Below, piece by piece: positions 1-11,514 of a DNA stretch of 64,000 nucleotides. The position numbers were made by a program, and so were the translations under genes. Below the pieces are notes generated by a model. It saw only the letters and a program-made list of their open reading frames with translations, was not told the origin of the DNA and did not search any database. Numbering within the stretch: the first letter of the stretch is position 1; the number at the start of each line of letters is the position of its first letter. This DNA comes from Euphorbia lathyris (lineage: Eukaryota; Streptophyta; Magnoliopsida; Malpighiales; Euphorbiaceae): positions 32,944,256 to 33,008,255 of the forward strand of contig NC_088911.1 of assembly GCF_963576675.1 (NCBI RefSeq). The letters are read 5' to 3'.

Positions 1-569
1 ATAAATTGAGATCATCATCTTAATTGAGATCATCATCATCTAAATACACTTTAAAAGAACATAGCATGATGATGATGACGCACATTTTTCAGCAAATTAT
101 TTGAAAAATCTTAGCTCAACATTTAAACCTTTGTATTAAAGGTTTTTATTTTTTATTTTTTTAGTTTCAAATCTTATATTATGCATGCTTTAAACTCAAA
201 TAACATTTATATAGGGGTATATCACCGTATTAACAAATTGTGTTATCAATGTCAAGAATTAAACCTTTTAAACTAGAAGTTTAAGATAAAATTTCAATAC
301 ATAATAGAATGTATCTTCTAGAAAAAAAAGAAAGAAAGTTAAAGTGTGTAAAAAAAGTAACGATGAATAAAATTTATTGGTAGTATAATATTCTATTTAT
401 GTTATTCATAACTAGGTATAAATATTTGTCTTATGTATAATTGTACATGATTCACTCTTCAATATATGAGAATTGAAGATTTTTATAGGATGCATTTGTT
501 TTGTACGTTCCAAAGTGTAAAAGTTTATATTATTCCATTAGATTAAAAATAGTAAAAAAAAAAACAATG
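1..569. other. AT-rich spacer, no gene seen
   Basis: No open frame of note and no recognisable element. The first 45 bases hold a short duplicated phrase built on aattgagatcatcat. The rest is A/T-rich with short homopolymers. It flanks the 5' truncation point of the LINE remnant that follows. Confidence 0.6.
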
Positions 570-2019
570 GAGAATGGACATATTCAAAGGTACGATCGTG
601 TTGAGTGACAATTTTTACAATGTATGATGAAAAAGCTTGACTTTCCGAACGGTTGGATCAACTTGGTGATGCAATGTGTTTCAAAAGTAAAGTACTTTAT
701 CACTGGTAGCGGGTATTCTATTGGACATATTAAACAACAAAATGGGCTCCATCAAGGCAATCCCAGCTCTCCGTACTTGTTCTTTATGTGTGGGGAGGGA
801 CTCTTTGCTTCTTTGTCTAAACTTGAGGGAAGGGGATTGATACATGGTTGTAGGGTGGCTAAGAATGCTCCACCTATTACTCATCTTTTTCGCTGATGAT
901 AACTACTTATTTTTTAACGCTACTAGCATTGAAGAGGAAATTGTGAAAGATTGCTTGCTCCAATATTTTGAGGTGTCGGTTCAACAGATTAAGTCATCAA
1001 TTTCTTTTAGTAGAAATTGCTCGTCTTCTATTTGTCATGATCTCAGCAGATTATTTGGCGTTCATTCGAATGATGTGGTTGGTAGTTATTTGAGTCTTTC
1101 TACTTTGATTGGCATGAATAAGTTTTAAATTTTTCAATATATAGAGAAGCGGGTTCGAGCTCGAATTTATAGCTGGAAATCAAAGCTTCTTTTACGGGCT
1201 GCTAAGGAATTTTTTTTATCAAATCAGACATTCAAGCAATTTCATCATATACTTTGAGTTTATTCTTGATTCCGAAGTCGCTTTGTGTCGAGCTTGAAAG
1301 AATTATGAATTCCTTTTAGTGGAGTTCAACTAGTGATAATCAACGAGGTATTCGATGGAAATTGTGGGGATCGATTATCCCTTCCTAAATGTCAAAGAGG
1401 GATGGGTTTTCGAAAACAACACAATTTATCTAGCCCTTTTCGCAAAGAAGGGGTGGATACTTCTCACAAACCCGAATTCTCTCATTGCTAAAGTTTATAC
1501 AACCTGCTATCCTAATTGATTTTTTAGGGGTTGAGTTGAAGAGTAATCTAAGTTTTTTCTGTCATATAGGAATGGTGTTAATATTTGATTTTGGAGGCGA
1601 TCCTTGGCTCTCTAATGCTAATTTCCCCTTTATAGAAAGTGATATTCCCCCTAAGAATGAGTTCTTTTACTGTCTCTGATCTTTTTAGTCGCTATGGATG
1701 ATGTTGTTGGAATGTAGAGAAATTACATTGCGTCTTTTCTACAAGGGATACTAATATGATTCTTCAAATTCCTTTCAGTAGGTAGGACAGTACCGATTCT
1801 TGGTATTTGTCTAGGAGATAAAAAAAGGATGTTACACTATCAATGAAGGATATAAGCTTATATCCAATAAAGTTCAACAACAAGGTGGAGCTAATTCTGA
1901 TTTGTGGAAAACAATTTGGAAGATTGTAGTCCCCCATCGAGTTAAGGATCTCATTTTGGCGGTTGTTAGCACATACTTCTCCGACCGTAATGATGAAATT
2001 AGGTTGTCCGTGCTTGGTA
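570..2019 (+). pseudogene. L1-type LINE ORF2 remnant (reverse transcriptase, thumb and linker)
   Basis: Decayed non-LTR reverse transcriptase, truncated at its 5' side. Reading across several frames gives a YDRVE motif (about 590), FPNGWINLVMQCV (about 640-680), GLHQGNPSSPYLF (about 745-785, the family's GLRQGDPLSPYLF block), then FADDNYLFF (about 890-915), which is the catalytic FADD box. Further on come the LINE thumb and linker phrases: FGGDPWLSN at about 1590, and a Trp-rich stretch around 1900-1940 matching the segment before the zinc-binding zf-RVT domain. Many stops and frame changes show an old dead copy. The reading breaks off near 2020 and resumes after about 3690, so a later insertion splits it. 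Family assignment is firm; the 5' end is approximate. Confidence 0.8.
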
Positions 2020-3690
2020 TGTTACAGGTGGGCCTCAGGCGTCACTTTGTATAGGATCAAAGATTGAAACCCAAACTCATTTCTCTCAATCTTAGAGCTT
2101 AAAATCAATTATTTTCCATTCTGAGCTTAACACTCTTTTCCGGGCTCAATTCAAAGGTCAAACGAAAGAGTTATGACCATTCGAAGTCTGTCGAACGGAA
2201 ACCCGGGACGTTATTAGAGCGATAACTTTAAAGCAGGTCATTTTTAGCCTTGGACGTTAAACATAAAATGTTCGTCTCATCGAGACAAATCCAACGACAT
2301 AAGAATCGTCGAAATTGTAAGTCGGGAAGGTCGTTTTCAGACGCCATAATGATATGGGTTCCATCCGGGTTAGTTCTTCAGAAACTGCTGTAAACTGTCC
2401 ATTAAGCCCCACTAACTAAAAAATGGAAGGGGATTCGGGTTTTAAACATCAGAAACTGCCATTTAGGTGGGGGGAAGCTATTTTGAGAGTGAAAAAGTTA
2501 CAGAGATAGAGAGAGAAAGAAGAGAGAGAAAGTAAACAGAGAAGCTTATGCTTCATCTTCTTCTGTCCCAAACACCAAAGAAAGCTTCCAAATAAACCCC
2601 AAACTTCTTGGATTCACCCCAAATCATCCACAAATGATCTTAAACATCAATCAAGATTAGAATTAAGAGTTTAGAGAGAGATTTCTAGAGAGAAGCACTT
2701 GAAAGTGAGTGAAAGTCAGCAAAAGTGAGTGAAATCCTTGATTTCTCTCACTGATTCTTCAGGCAATCACCCAGTTAGAAGCAAAGAAAGGGACTAAATC
2801 ATTTGAGATCAATTCAATCCTGTTCGAGTCTAATTCCACCAGTTTGGGAATCTGTTCGCGGTTGCATTCCTATTCGTTTGTGTTCGTGAGTCTACCTCCA
2901 CATAAAGTCGGGTTATAACACGAAAGGTAACACTCTGAAGGGTAAAGCCTTCCTTTTAATGCGTAATTGATTTAAATTCATTTCGGTTTGCTGTGATTTT
3001 GGGACATAAAGTAGGAATTCTACACTTCTATTAATGAAGAAGTGCAGAATTTCTACCTTCGTTCGTATTCGTCGGGTTGTGTAATTTCCTAAATTCGGTA
3101 AATTTATATTGCAGTAGGCATAAATAGGTGATTAAATGTTGCAACATATAAAATATGATTAATTACCGGTTAAGGGGTATTTCTAGAATAAATTAAATCT
3201 ATTAGAATAGATAGATTTAATTCACGGATATAAACACATGCTGATGTGCTTAAGCAATATGATTGGAATGAGTCCTAATTGATCGAGTCGAACATCGTAG
3301 TTAAATCTGAAAGACGAGTCCCAATGTCCCACAACTAATGTTTACATGTCTTGCAAATTTAATAGATTTATTTCATAGGGCTAGATTGGTTGTATAGGCA
3401 TTTGTGCAATTTTGAAATGTAATTTATTATTCAATATTTATTTATCGCTTTCATGTGGTGAATATTATAAACTGAAAATGAATTCTATTATAAATGATAT
3501 TCTAACAGAAGTCAAGTTTACTATTTATTAATCAAACTCTTTAAAATGTTTAATTCACAAACCTAACTCTAAAGAGATGGCGTAGTGTGAGCCCATATGT
3601 CATTTAATTTACACATTCCTAGATATTAATTCCAGGTGGTGACTCCAACATACCGAATCATCCCAAAACATGATAAAAGGCTAATAAGTA
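2020..3690. mobile_element. Unclassified insertion splitting the LINE remnant (possible LTR)
   Basis: This block of about 1.7 kb interrupts the LINE reading and codes for nothing recognisable. It has a GA-rich stretch (2500-2540, repeated gagaga), a CT-rich leader-like stretch and an AT-rich second half. Its left edge reads tgttacaggtgg, compatible with an LTR beginning in TG, and the right side holds ggtggtgactccaacat near 3638. I could not find a target-site duplication or a matching second copy, so solo LTR is a guess and both ends are approximate. Confidence 0.35.
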
Positions 3691-4645
3691 AAACATGCAT
3701 CGGAAGGGACACACTCCATGTCGTCCTTAAAAATGTTAAGTGACAGTGTATTGTTCAAACGAAACCCCCTTTTGCCGAACCAAAAGGATAAACGGGTTTC
3801 AGGGCGCTCACATCTGTCAATTTCTTCATGTCTTCCTATGAGAACAACTCTAAAATCACGTATGTTCCTATCTCTAAGGTCTGTCTTTTGTATGGTGTTT
3901 ATGATGAAATTTCTTATCACATTCTTATAACCTGCTTGATTGCTAAACATGTATGGAGTTTTTTGTGCATATATGCGATATGAGTTCTCTTTTCTCTAAT
4001 CTGGTGGATTTCTGGTCTTATATTTTAAAACACAAAAATGTCTATGATTTTGCAATAACAGATGTTCTCTGGTTTGGCACAATCATCCTTCACCAGCAGG
4101 TGTGATTTTTAGCTCGGTGACTGCTCTTCTTTTTTGTTGGTCTCTCTATCATTCACCGATGTCTCCTTCAGAATCCTCTATAGCTTCTCTAATTAAATGG
4201 TTTTCACCTCCTTCTAGCTCGTTTAAGTGTAATATTGACACTGCTCCTTTTTCGCTTTCTCAATGAGTTAGTTATGGTTTTGTGATTATGATGATTTTAT
4301 TCACACTCGAAATGGTAGTCTGCCCTTTACGTATGATTTTCTTATCACTGAGGGCCTCAGTGTCCGGGAAGATTTGAGCTGGTTGAAGAATAATCGCTTT
4401 CAAAATGTCATTATGGAATCAGGTTCTCAATTTTTACTCAATATTATCAACAATTAAGAGAATTTGAATTCTATATTAGACCTTATTGCTTGTTATTGTA
4501 AATCCCGTATAAAGGAAATCATAACTGATATGTTCGTTTGTCAAGAGATATGCGAATCTAGTAGCTTATGGTTTAGCTAGAGCGACTGATTCTATGTCAG
4601 ATTACAAAGATTGGGATCCTCTCCCTTTCTTGTATCAGTTTTGAG
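3691..4645 (+). pseudogene. L1-type LINE remnant, zinc-binding and RNase H domains
   Basis: Continuation of the LINE interrupted at about 2020. Around 3895-3960 one frame reads EISYHILITCLIAKHVWSF, matching the conserved 'ET..HLL..CP.AK.VW' segment of the zf-RVT linker. From about 4285 to 4450 another frame reads HTRNGSLPFTYDFLITEGL then VREDLSWLKNN and an NVIMES motif, which is the RNase H type-1 fold carried at the C-terminus of plant LINEs. The final conserved block (RYANLVAYGLARA, about 4545-4590) precedes a stop near 4642. Several stops and frameshifts are present. It is the 3' part of the same dead LINE. Confidence 0.7.
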
Positions 4646-4757
4646 AAGTGATCAATATAAATTTCTTCATTTCTTTTAAGAAAATGAATAATATAACCTT
4701 ACACAAGTATATGCTAAAGCCAATACAAGATCCACGAAGGAAAGAAAAGAGACTATA

Positions 4758-4890
4758 AAGAGCAATAAAAGGTACAAGTAACACAAATGAACTATAAATT
4801 GTATACTTATTGTAAAGCTTAATCAGCATAAAAGTTTATGATTTATCGTTCGTTTGTGCTAGTTGTACCTTTTATCGTTTTTATTGCTCT
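4758..4890. repeat. Imperfect inverted repeat
   Basis: The left arm (4758-4797, agagcaataaaaggtacaag onward) is repeated in reverse complement at 4842-4890, with one 9-base indel and a few mismatches. The spacer is about 45 bases. It could be a small foldback element or the terminal part of a MITE. It lies just after the LINE 3' end. Confidence 0.6.
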
Positions 4891-6266
4891 TTCGAATATT
4901 CAGATAAATTATATACTTATCATAAATCCAATCTTTATATTTAGGTCATTTCGAACATTCGGATCTGAGTCATTTCTTTTACATCCACGTAGATCTAGTG
5001 ATCTACAGACAAGATCAACCATTTTTTCTCTTGCTAAATCCAAGAAATGTAGAAATGAAAGAATTATAACTAACAAATTCAATCAGGTGGAAAAGAAGAT
5101 CAGATGAGAATATGGATTTCAAATAAAATGAAACCACAAACAAAGAAAAAGCAGATACATAGATGGAAGACTTAATTCTTCCTCCCTCGATTAGATCTAG
5201 TTAAGTCGGAGAAAAAGAAGTTGTTTATGCGGCGGAAGAAAAATAAAGGAGAGAGAAAATACTAGGTTTCAAGAGTCTATTACTATAAATTGTATATAGA
5301 TGCATGAATTATACAACATTTGTATATAGTACATGCATGTGTTTGTAGCAACTCAATTAGCTATCAAGCCTTGATAAAATTATAGTAGTTCATAAATAAT
5401 ACAAAAGTAGAGATAATTATGATATAATTAGCATGGAAGGAGACAAATAGTAAAGATCCTAGGTTAAACTAGATTGTAGTCATGTGTGGACACAAATCAC
5501 ATGATTTACGGAACAAGAGTTGATATAGTCTATGGTTGAGATGATGATAGGATAGGATAGGATAGGAGATAGGACATTATATAATTAACACCCACTAATG
5601 TTTAAAGTAGCACGTTTAATGTTTGTAGATAAATACAATGTCCAACATTTAGGTAACATTCATAATATTCACCATTTATCTGGAGCCGAAAAGTGATTTG
5701 TCAGACTGATTAGAAACATGAGTGAGTTAGTAGTGTGCAATGTTGACCTTAGAGATGAGATGAATGAATAAGAAGTGTTGCTTTAAGCTTTTGATGTCTC
5801 TTCCGATAAGAACAAAAGAAGGAAGGACCAGAACTTTAACCTGCGGGGCCTCGAAAGGATTTTGTAATCTTAAATTCCACGTTGTTTGGTAATAAGTGTG
5901 AGTGCTGCCTTATCCAAATTAGGTGATTGGATGGATATCTTCATATACCTAGAGAAAGATTGTATCGTGGAATTCTACTTTTACATAATCTTTAATTATT
6001 GTTTATGAGAACTTTCTAATTTCTTGCTGCAAAAGAATCATCTTAATTAATCAACTTAAAACTTGTGTTGGGAAGCAAGAGGAAAGGAAAGAATGAACAT
6101 CCCAGAGAGAAAAGTTAGTACAAATTAAAAGAGAAACTGAGCAAAATGAAATTGTTTACGAAAGTATTATAATCACAAATAAATCTATTACAAAAATTCG
6201 GAGAGGCATCCCACAAAAATGAAGAGCTCGAGAATGAAGTATGACCATGCTCTAAACTGGGTATGT
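4891..6266. other. AT-rich spacer with a GATAG microsatellite
   Basis: No gene or element recognised. A short tandem run of the pentamer gatag lies at about 5546-5573. Short palindromic stretches around 5287-5340 use tgtatatag and atgcatg motifs. The region ends at the target site of the copia element. Confidence 0.5.
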
Positions 6267-6271
6267 GTATG

Positions 6272-6473
6272 TGTTGGATTGTGAATCCCTTGATTTTCTA
6301 TTAATCATGAAAGAGGTATTTATACAATAGTATGATTCCTATAATTATGCTAGAGGTAATTATAATAGGAAATACAATACAATTATGGTATAATTCATAT
6401 AATTATGCTAGAGGTAATTATAATAGGAAATACAATAAAGAGAGAATATTAACATATATAACAATATCTAACA
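6272..6473 (-). repeat. 3' LTR of the copia element at 6.3-11.2 kb
   Basis: 202 bp, near-identical to 11003-11204. Contains an internal duplication of the phrase ataattatgctagaggtaat (about 6337-6361 and 6399-6423). The pol stop codon (6468-6470) lies inside the LTR edge. Confidence 0.93.
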
Positions 6474-9400
6474 CACCCCCGTAGTCGAAACGGGAGGAGG
6501 ACGCACGTTGAGACTAGCCCGGAAATCATCAAACAATACAGAAGGAAGGCCTTTGGTGAAGATGTCCGCAAGTTGATGTCGAGAAGGAACATGAAGAACT
6601 CGAACCTCAACTTTGGCGACTTTTTCCCGTACAAAATGTATATCCATCTCGACATGTTTGGTCCGCTGGTGCTGAATAGGATTCTCGGACAAATAAACGG
6701 CACTGACATTATCACAATAAACCAAAGTGGACTTCCGAATGGGACAGTGAAGTTCGAGTAGGAGATTTCGAATCCAACAAGTTTCGGAGACAACATTTGC
6801 GACGCCCCTATACTCGGCTTCGGCACTCGAGCGAGAGAGGGTTGGTTGCCTCTTGGCGGACCAGGAGATGAGATTGTCCCCAAGAAAAACACAATAACCA
6901 GAGGTGGAACGTCGGGTATCCGGACAACCTCCCCAATCGGCGTCAGTGTAAGAGATCAATGAACCAAGAGATGATGGAGTGAGAGTAAGACCGAGATCCA
7001 ATGTACCTTTGATATACCAAAGAATGCGCTTTATGGCTGCCATATGCTGTGTTTTTGGATCATGCATGAATAAACACACTTGCTGAACCGCATAGGATAT
7101 ATCGGGACGAGTAAGAGTCAAGTACTATAAGGCGCCTGCTAGGCTTCGGTATTCCGAAGGGTCATGGTATGAGAATCCGGAGGAGATGCTAAGCTTCTGT
7201 TTGGTGTCAACCGGAGTGGCACAAGGATTCGAAGAGCTGAGACCAGCTTTCTCTATAATTTCTGAAGCATATTTCTTTTGAGAAAGGAAGAGAGAGCCAG
7301 GTGAGCGAGTGACAGAGATCCCTAGGAAGTAGTTCAATGGCCCTAAATCTTTCATGGCAAATTCATTACTCAATTTAGTGATGATGGAGGAACGCAATTT
7401 ATCAGATGAGACCGTTAGAACAATATCATCAACATAAAGAAGCAAATAAGCAATCTCCGTGCCTTAGCGAAACACAAAAAGTGAGTGATCAGACATACTA
7501 TGAGCAAAACCCAAAGTAGAGAGAAAGGTTGCAAACCGTTGATACCAAGCCCGAGGGGCCTGTTTGAGACTATATAGAGATTTTTGGAGCAAACATACAT
7601 AATCAGGTCTAGCAGGATCTCGAAACCCCAAAGGCTGATGCATGTATACAGTCTTATGAAGGTCACCATATAGAAAGGCATTTTTTACGTCGAGTTGGTG
7701 AAGACCCCAATTTTTGGAAAGAGCAATGCTTAGAACTGCTCGAATAGTGGCTGGCTTCACAACTGGACTGAAAGTTTCCCCGCAATCAACCCCCACCAAT
7801 TGATTTGCTCCATTGCCAACCAAACGGGCCTTATATCGCTCAAAAGAGCCATCAGCATTGATCTTATGCCTGAAAATCCACCAACTTCACAAAATATTAG
7901 CATTAGGAGGACGGGGTACAAGGACCCACGTCTTATTTTTAATAAGAGCATCAAATTCCTCGGTCATGGCATTCCGCCAATTGGGATCACGAAATGCAAC
8001 AGAAGGGTTAGAAGGAAGAGGAGAGATGGTGGTGGAAATATGAAGGTTTAATTTTCGAATAGGCTTAAAAATGCCGTATTGGGCACGTGTCCGCATGGTG
8101 TGGGTAGGGGGAGCTGCTGGCGGGCTCGGGGTAATGTTTGGTGGTGTGAGAGGGGGAGTTAGCGGGTTCATGTTTAATGGGGGAAGAGGTGCTGATGGGC
8201 CAGGAGAGATGGACCCAAGAGGAGAGGGAGGTAAATGGGGGGTAGAAGATTGGTGTGGCGGGCTTGGGCCCGGAGATGGAGCTGGGCCGAGAGATGGAGT
8301 TGGGCCGAGAGGCGGGTAGGGCGGTGGAGGTGATATGGGTTGGGTTGGTAGTAGGGCGTTAGGCCGGGTAGGTGGTGTCGGGTGGGCTGGCGGGTTAAGA
8401 AAAGAGGAGGGTGAAAGGGAGGGATGAGAGGTAGGTGTAGTCAAAGAGTGGAAGGGATTAGGTTGGGTAAAAGGAAAGGTATTTTCATCAAAAATAACGT
8501 GTCTGCAGTGAATGATCTTCTTTGTGGAGATGTCATAACACTTGTATCCGCGATGATTTGATGGAAAACCTAAGAAGACGCAAGGAGAGGAACGGGCTTG
8601 TAATTTAGTACGAGAGGTGGAGGGAATGAGCGGAAAACAGAGACAACCAAAGATACGAAGATGAGAATAGGTGGGTTGACGTTGATAGAGGACTTGAGTG
8701 GGGGATAGATAACCAAGAATTTTGTGAGGGAGGATGTTTAGAAGATATGTAGTATGAGAAAGAGCATGGTGCCAAAAGTTAAGAGGGATAGATGAGTGCG
8801 TGAGAAGAGTGCGCATGACATCATTAATTGTTCAAATTGTGCGTTCGGCTTTGCCATTTTGTGGAGAGGTGTGAGGACAAGAAAAACGAAATTGCATACC
8901 ATGTAGAGTGCAAAACTCATGAAATTGAGAATTATTATATTCACCACCATTATCACATTGGAACGTTTTGATGTCTTTTTCAAATTGAGTACGCACAAAA
9001 TTACGAAAAGACAGAAAGACGGAATAGACTTGAGATTTTTGTGCAAGAGCAAAAGTCCATAAGAAATTGGTGCAGTCATCCAGAAATAGCACATAATATT
9101 TATGACCACTAGAACTTAAAGTGGGAGATGTCCAAACATCACTGTGCACAATATCAAAAGGCATACTTGAGACATTAGTAGAGGAATAAAATGGAAGTTT
9201 GACTTGTTTTCCAGAAATACAAGAATGACAAATAGAATCAATTGATGAACCATTACAAGAAATTAAATTATTATTCCGAAGAGAATTTAAAACTGTGGGT
9301 CCTGGATGACCCAAACGATTGTGCCAAATATTACTAGAGAAGGCAGAAAAAGCATAAGATAAAGTTGGTGATGTAGTCGACGAGACAGGATAAAGATCGC

Positions 9401-9764
9401 TAGCACTATTACATCTCATGATATGCCTCCCCGTGTGCAAGTTCTTCACAGAGAAACCAAAAGGATCAAACTCAAGAGACACATTATTATCAATAGTAAA
9501 TTTGCGGACAGAGATAAGGTTTTTAATTAATTTGGGTGCATGTAAAACGTTGGTTAGATGTAGAGGTTTGGAGCTAGGATTTAAGCATGCATTACCTGAG
9601 CCAACAACCGAAATGGAATGAACACTACCAACAATAATATTAGAATTGGTGCTCTTATTAAAGTAAGATGTGAGTGTACCTGCATCCGCCGTCATGTGCG
9701 ACGTAGCGCTAGTGTCCATGTGCCACACCTTCGAAGGTGGTTGAATAGTCAAAGTATGCATGGC
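6468..9764 (-). pseudogene. Copia pol: protease, integrase, RT, RNase H (four in-frame stops)
   Basis: Polyprotein part of the copia element, read right to left in one continuous frame. Order: aspartic protease (DTSATSHMTADAG near 9720), GAG-pre-integrase zinc region (WHNRLGHPG near 9330, then CHSCISGKQ), integrase core (HSDVWTSP, CDNGGEYNN, then SPQNGKAER ending near 8840), the integrase tail and a very Pro-rich linker (about 8460-8080), then reverse transcriptase (VDCGETFSPVVK at about 7790, LLYVDD at about 7443) and RNase H (YTDADWGGC at about 6945, ending in the ADIFTKGL motif near 6530). Stops are at 8832-8834 (TGA), 7887-7889 (TGA), 7464-7466 (TAA) and 7125-7127 (TAG). Each replaces CGA, CAA or CAG by a C-to-T change. 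Apart from these the frame is intact, so the copy died by point mutation. Confidence 0.9.
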
Positions 9765-10846
9765 CTACTTAATGTTGGTCGGGTAATATTCATAGCCCAT
9801 ATGGGCTTATTGAGGACGCGGGCCCAGCATCCCGGCTTGAGGAGATGCGGCCATGGGAGAGGGCGGGGCTGGAGAATGCACTTGGGGACGGGCCTGCTGC
9901 CAAACGGGGTAGGGGCATAGAGGAGCGGCCCATGTAGGTGAAGAGGCCCACGGAGGATAAGCCCAAGAGGAGGGCACCGGCTGCCAAGAGGACGGATGCT
10001 GCTGCCATGGCCGAGAGGTGTGTCTGCCCCCACCACCGCGTTGGAATCTGCCGCGGGTGTGCCGGCCATCGTGACGTCCGTCGCGGTAACCGCCGGAGTG
10101 CCGCTGAGATACCGGATGGTAAGAAGTCGACGGGGAGGAGTTGCCCATAGGGGGGGGGGCTGTTTACAACGTTAAGGGCAGCAGCGTTGGGTTGAATGGC
10201 CGTTTTCTTATTCCGAGCGGATTCCTCAAGAGTAAGCATCGAACGTGATTTGTTGAATTGGGGTAGAGGCTCAAGGTGTCGAATCTGAGTACCGACATTA
10301 TCATAAGCATCGGTGAGCCCCGAAAGTAATTGTAGCACCAACTAATCATTTGAAACCGGGGATCCAACGTTGCTCAATTGATTGGAAAGAGACTTTAAGT
10401 GTTGGCAATACGAGCTCACATCGGAGAACGTATCCATTTTCACATTGGAAAACTCTTGTTCGAGATATAACACTCTAGAATTTTTGTTGTCATGAAAAAA
10501 TTCCTCCAAATGAGTCCAAGCTTGAGCGGCGGTGGCGTCGGGAACAAGAATACTGTTAAGCAAGCTTCGCGATATGGATCCATAAATCCATTGTTTAACA
10601 ATTGCATCGATGCGAGCCCATAAGCCGGGATCCTTTGTTTTCACAACCGAAGAAGAATTTTCAGATTTGTCATCGGTGGATGGGATAATATGGTCGAGAA
10701 CTTGAAAGGCGGTAGCATGAATTTTGAAGAGTTCGGACCAGGTAATGTATTGGCTAGTGGTAGATTCAAGTGGTTCTTTAATAAAGGTGGAGATATTTGA
10801 TATGGTGAGGGCGGGGTGGGGGGGGAGGGGTGGCCTTATCAGTCAT
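9765..10846 (-). pseudogene. Copia gag (frameshifted and interrupted by stops)
   Basis: Gag part of the same element. The start codon I favour is 10844-10846, giving MTDKATPPPPP just downstream of the primer-binding site. A frame change in the following G/C run (about 10816-10830) leads into the frame coding WSELFKIHATAF and then TKDPGLWARIDAIVKQW at about 10640-10590, typical of copia capsid (UBN2-like). A TAG at 10342-10344 interrupts [17 protein letters not shown], and a length change in the nine-base G run at about 10151-10159 moves the frame again. The tail is Gly/Arg/Pro-rich ([11 protein letters not shown]). TAA at 9807-9809 and TAG at 9765-9767 lie between gag and protease. A clear CCHC zinc knuckle was not found. 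Confidence 0.8.
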
Positions 10847-10988
10847 GGTGGAACGGATGTGAGGGGAGAGAAAACAGCGCCGGTAGAGGGAGGGAAGATC
10901 GTCGGCAGCGAGGGGAGAGACCCGGCTGGAAAAGAGAAGAAAAAGGGGGGAGGCAGGATCGGCAATTTAGGGTTTAGAAAGAGAGAAT

Positions 10989-11002
10989 GACTCTTGATAC
11001 CA
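10989..11002 (-). other. Primer-binding site (initiator tRNA-Met type)
   Basis: Directly inside the 5' LTR, the minus strand reads TGGTATCAAGAGTC, close to the complement of the initiator tRNA-Met 3' end (TGGTATCAGAGC). It marks 11003-11204 as the 5' LTR and fixes the orientation. Confidence 0.88.
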
Positions 11003-11204
11003 TGTTGGATTGTGAATCCCTTGATTTTCTATTAATCATGAAAGGGGTATTTATACAATAGTATGATTCCTATAATTATGCTAGAGGTAATTATAATAGG
11101 AAATACAATACAATTATGGTATAATTCCTATAATTATGCTAGAGGTAATTATAATAGGAAATACAATAAAGAGAGAATATTAACATATATAACAATATCT
11201 AACA
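11003..11204 (-). repeat. 5' LTR of the copia element at 6.3-11.2 kb
   Basis: 202 bp, TGTTAG...CCAACA in element orientation, followed on the outside by the target duplication gtatg (11205-11209). Confidence 0.93.
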
Positions 11205-11209
11205 GTATG

Positions 11210-11514
11210 AAGCTTGCATGTATGAAGCATAGTCATTATTGAAACATAGCCATATAGTCAACTAAATCTCCTTTACTATGTACCTTCCACTTGTCTTGTT
11301 ATCTTATAGAAAAACATTCAGCATGATGATAGGTTTATGATGCTTTCAGCACAAGTTTTAAACTTGTGGTGACAGCATCGTAAACTTCAATACCGTGCTC
11401 ACTTTTCAACGAGTACAATCCAAATGGCAGGTATATAGTAAAGGAGATTCGAGTTGTAGAACTGCTTGGTGCTACTTGTATGAAGCATGTAGTCAAGGGT
11501 TGTGAAATTTTATA
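11210..11514. other. Spacer between copia element and mariner-like element
   Basis: No recognised gene. An open frame of 64 codons on the minus strand (11335-11529) shows no family motif and runs into the neighbouring MITE end, so it is not called. Confidence 0.4.

Larger units (their letters stand above)
6272..11204 (-). mobile_element. Complete Ty1/copia LTR retrotransposon, inactivated
   Basis: A 4,933-bp element on the minus strand. It has 202-bp LTRs at both ends, a perfect 5-bp target-site duplication gtatg (6267-6271 and 11205-11209), an initiator-Met primer-binding site beside the right LTR and a polypurine tract (about 6474-6485) beside the left LTR. The LTRs begin TGTTAGATATT and end CCAACA in element orientation. 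The two LTRs differ at only a couple of positions that I could see (for example gagg/gggg near 6313 and 11044), suggesting a fairly recent insertion. Gag, protease, integrase, RT and RNase H come in copia order. The single long reading frame is interrupted by seven stop codons and two probable indels, so it is dead. The small LTRs and integrase-before-RT order fit the Ale/Retrofit-like group, which is inference. Confidence 0.93.

Noticed and set aside
8071..8319. An 82-codon Gly-rich open frame on the plus strand
   Set aside because: It is the complement of the Pro-rich linker of the copia polyprotein on the minus strand.
10724..10990. An 88-codon plus-strand frame near the copia 5' LTR
   Set aside because: It is antisense to the gag start and leader of the copia element; its Gly-rich character comes from G runs.
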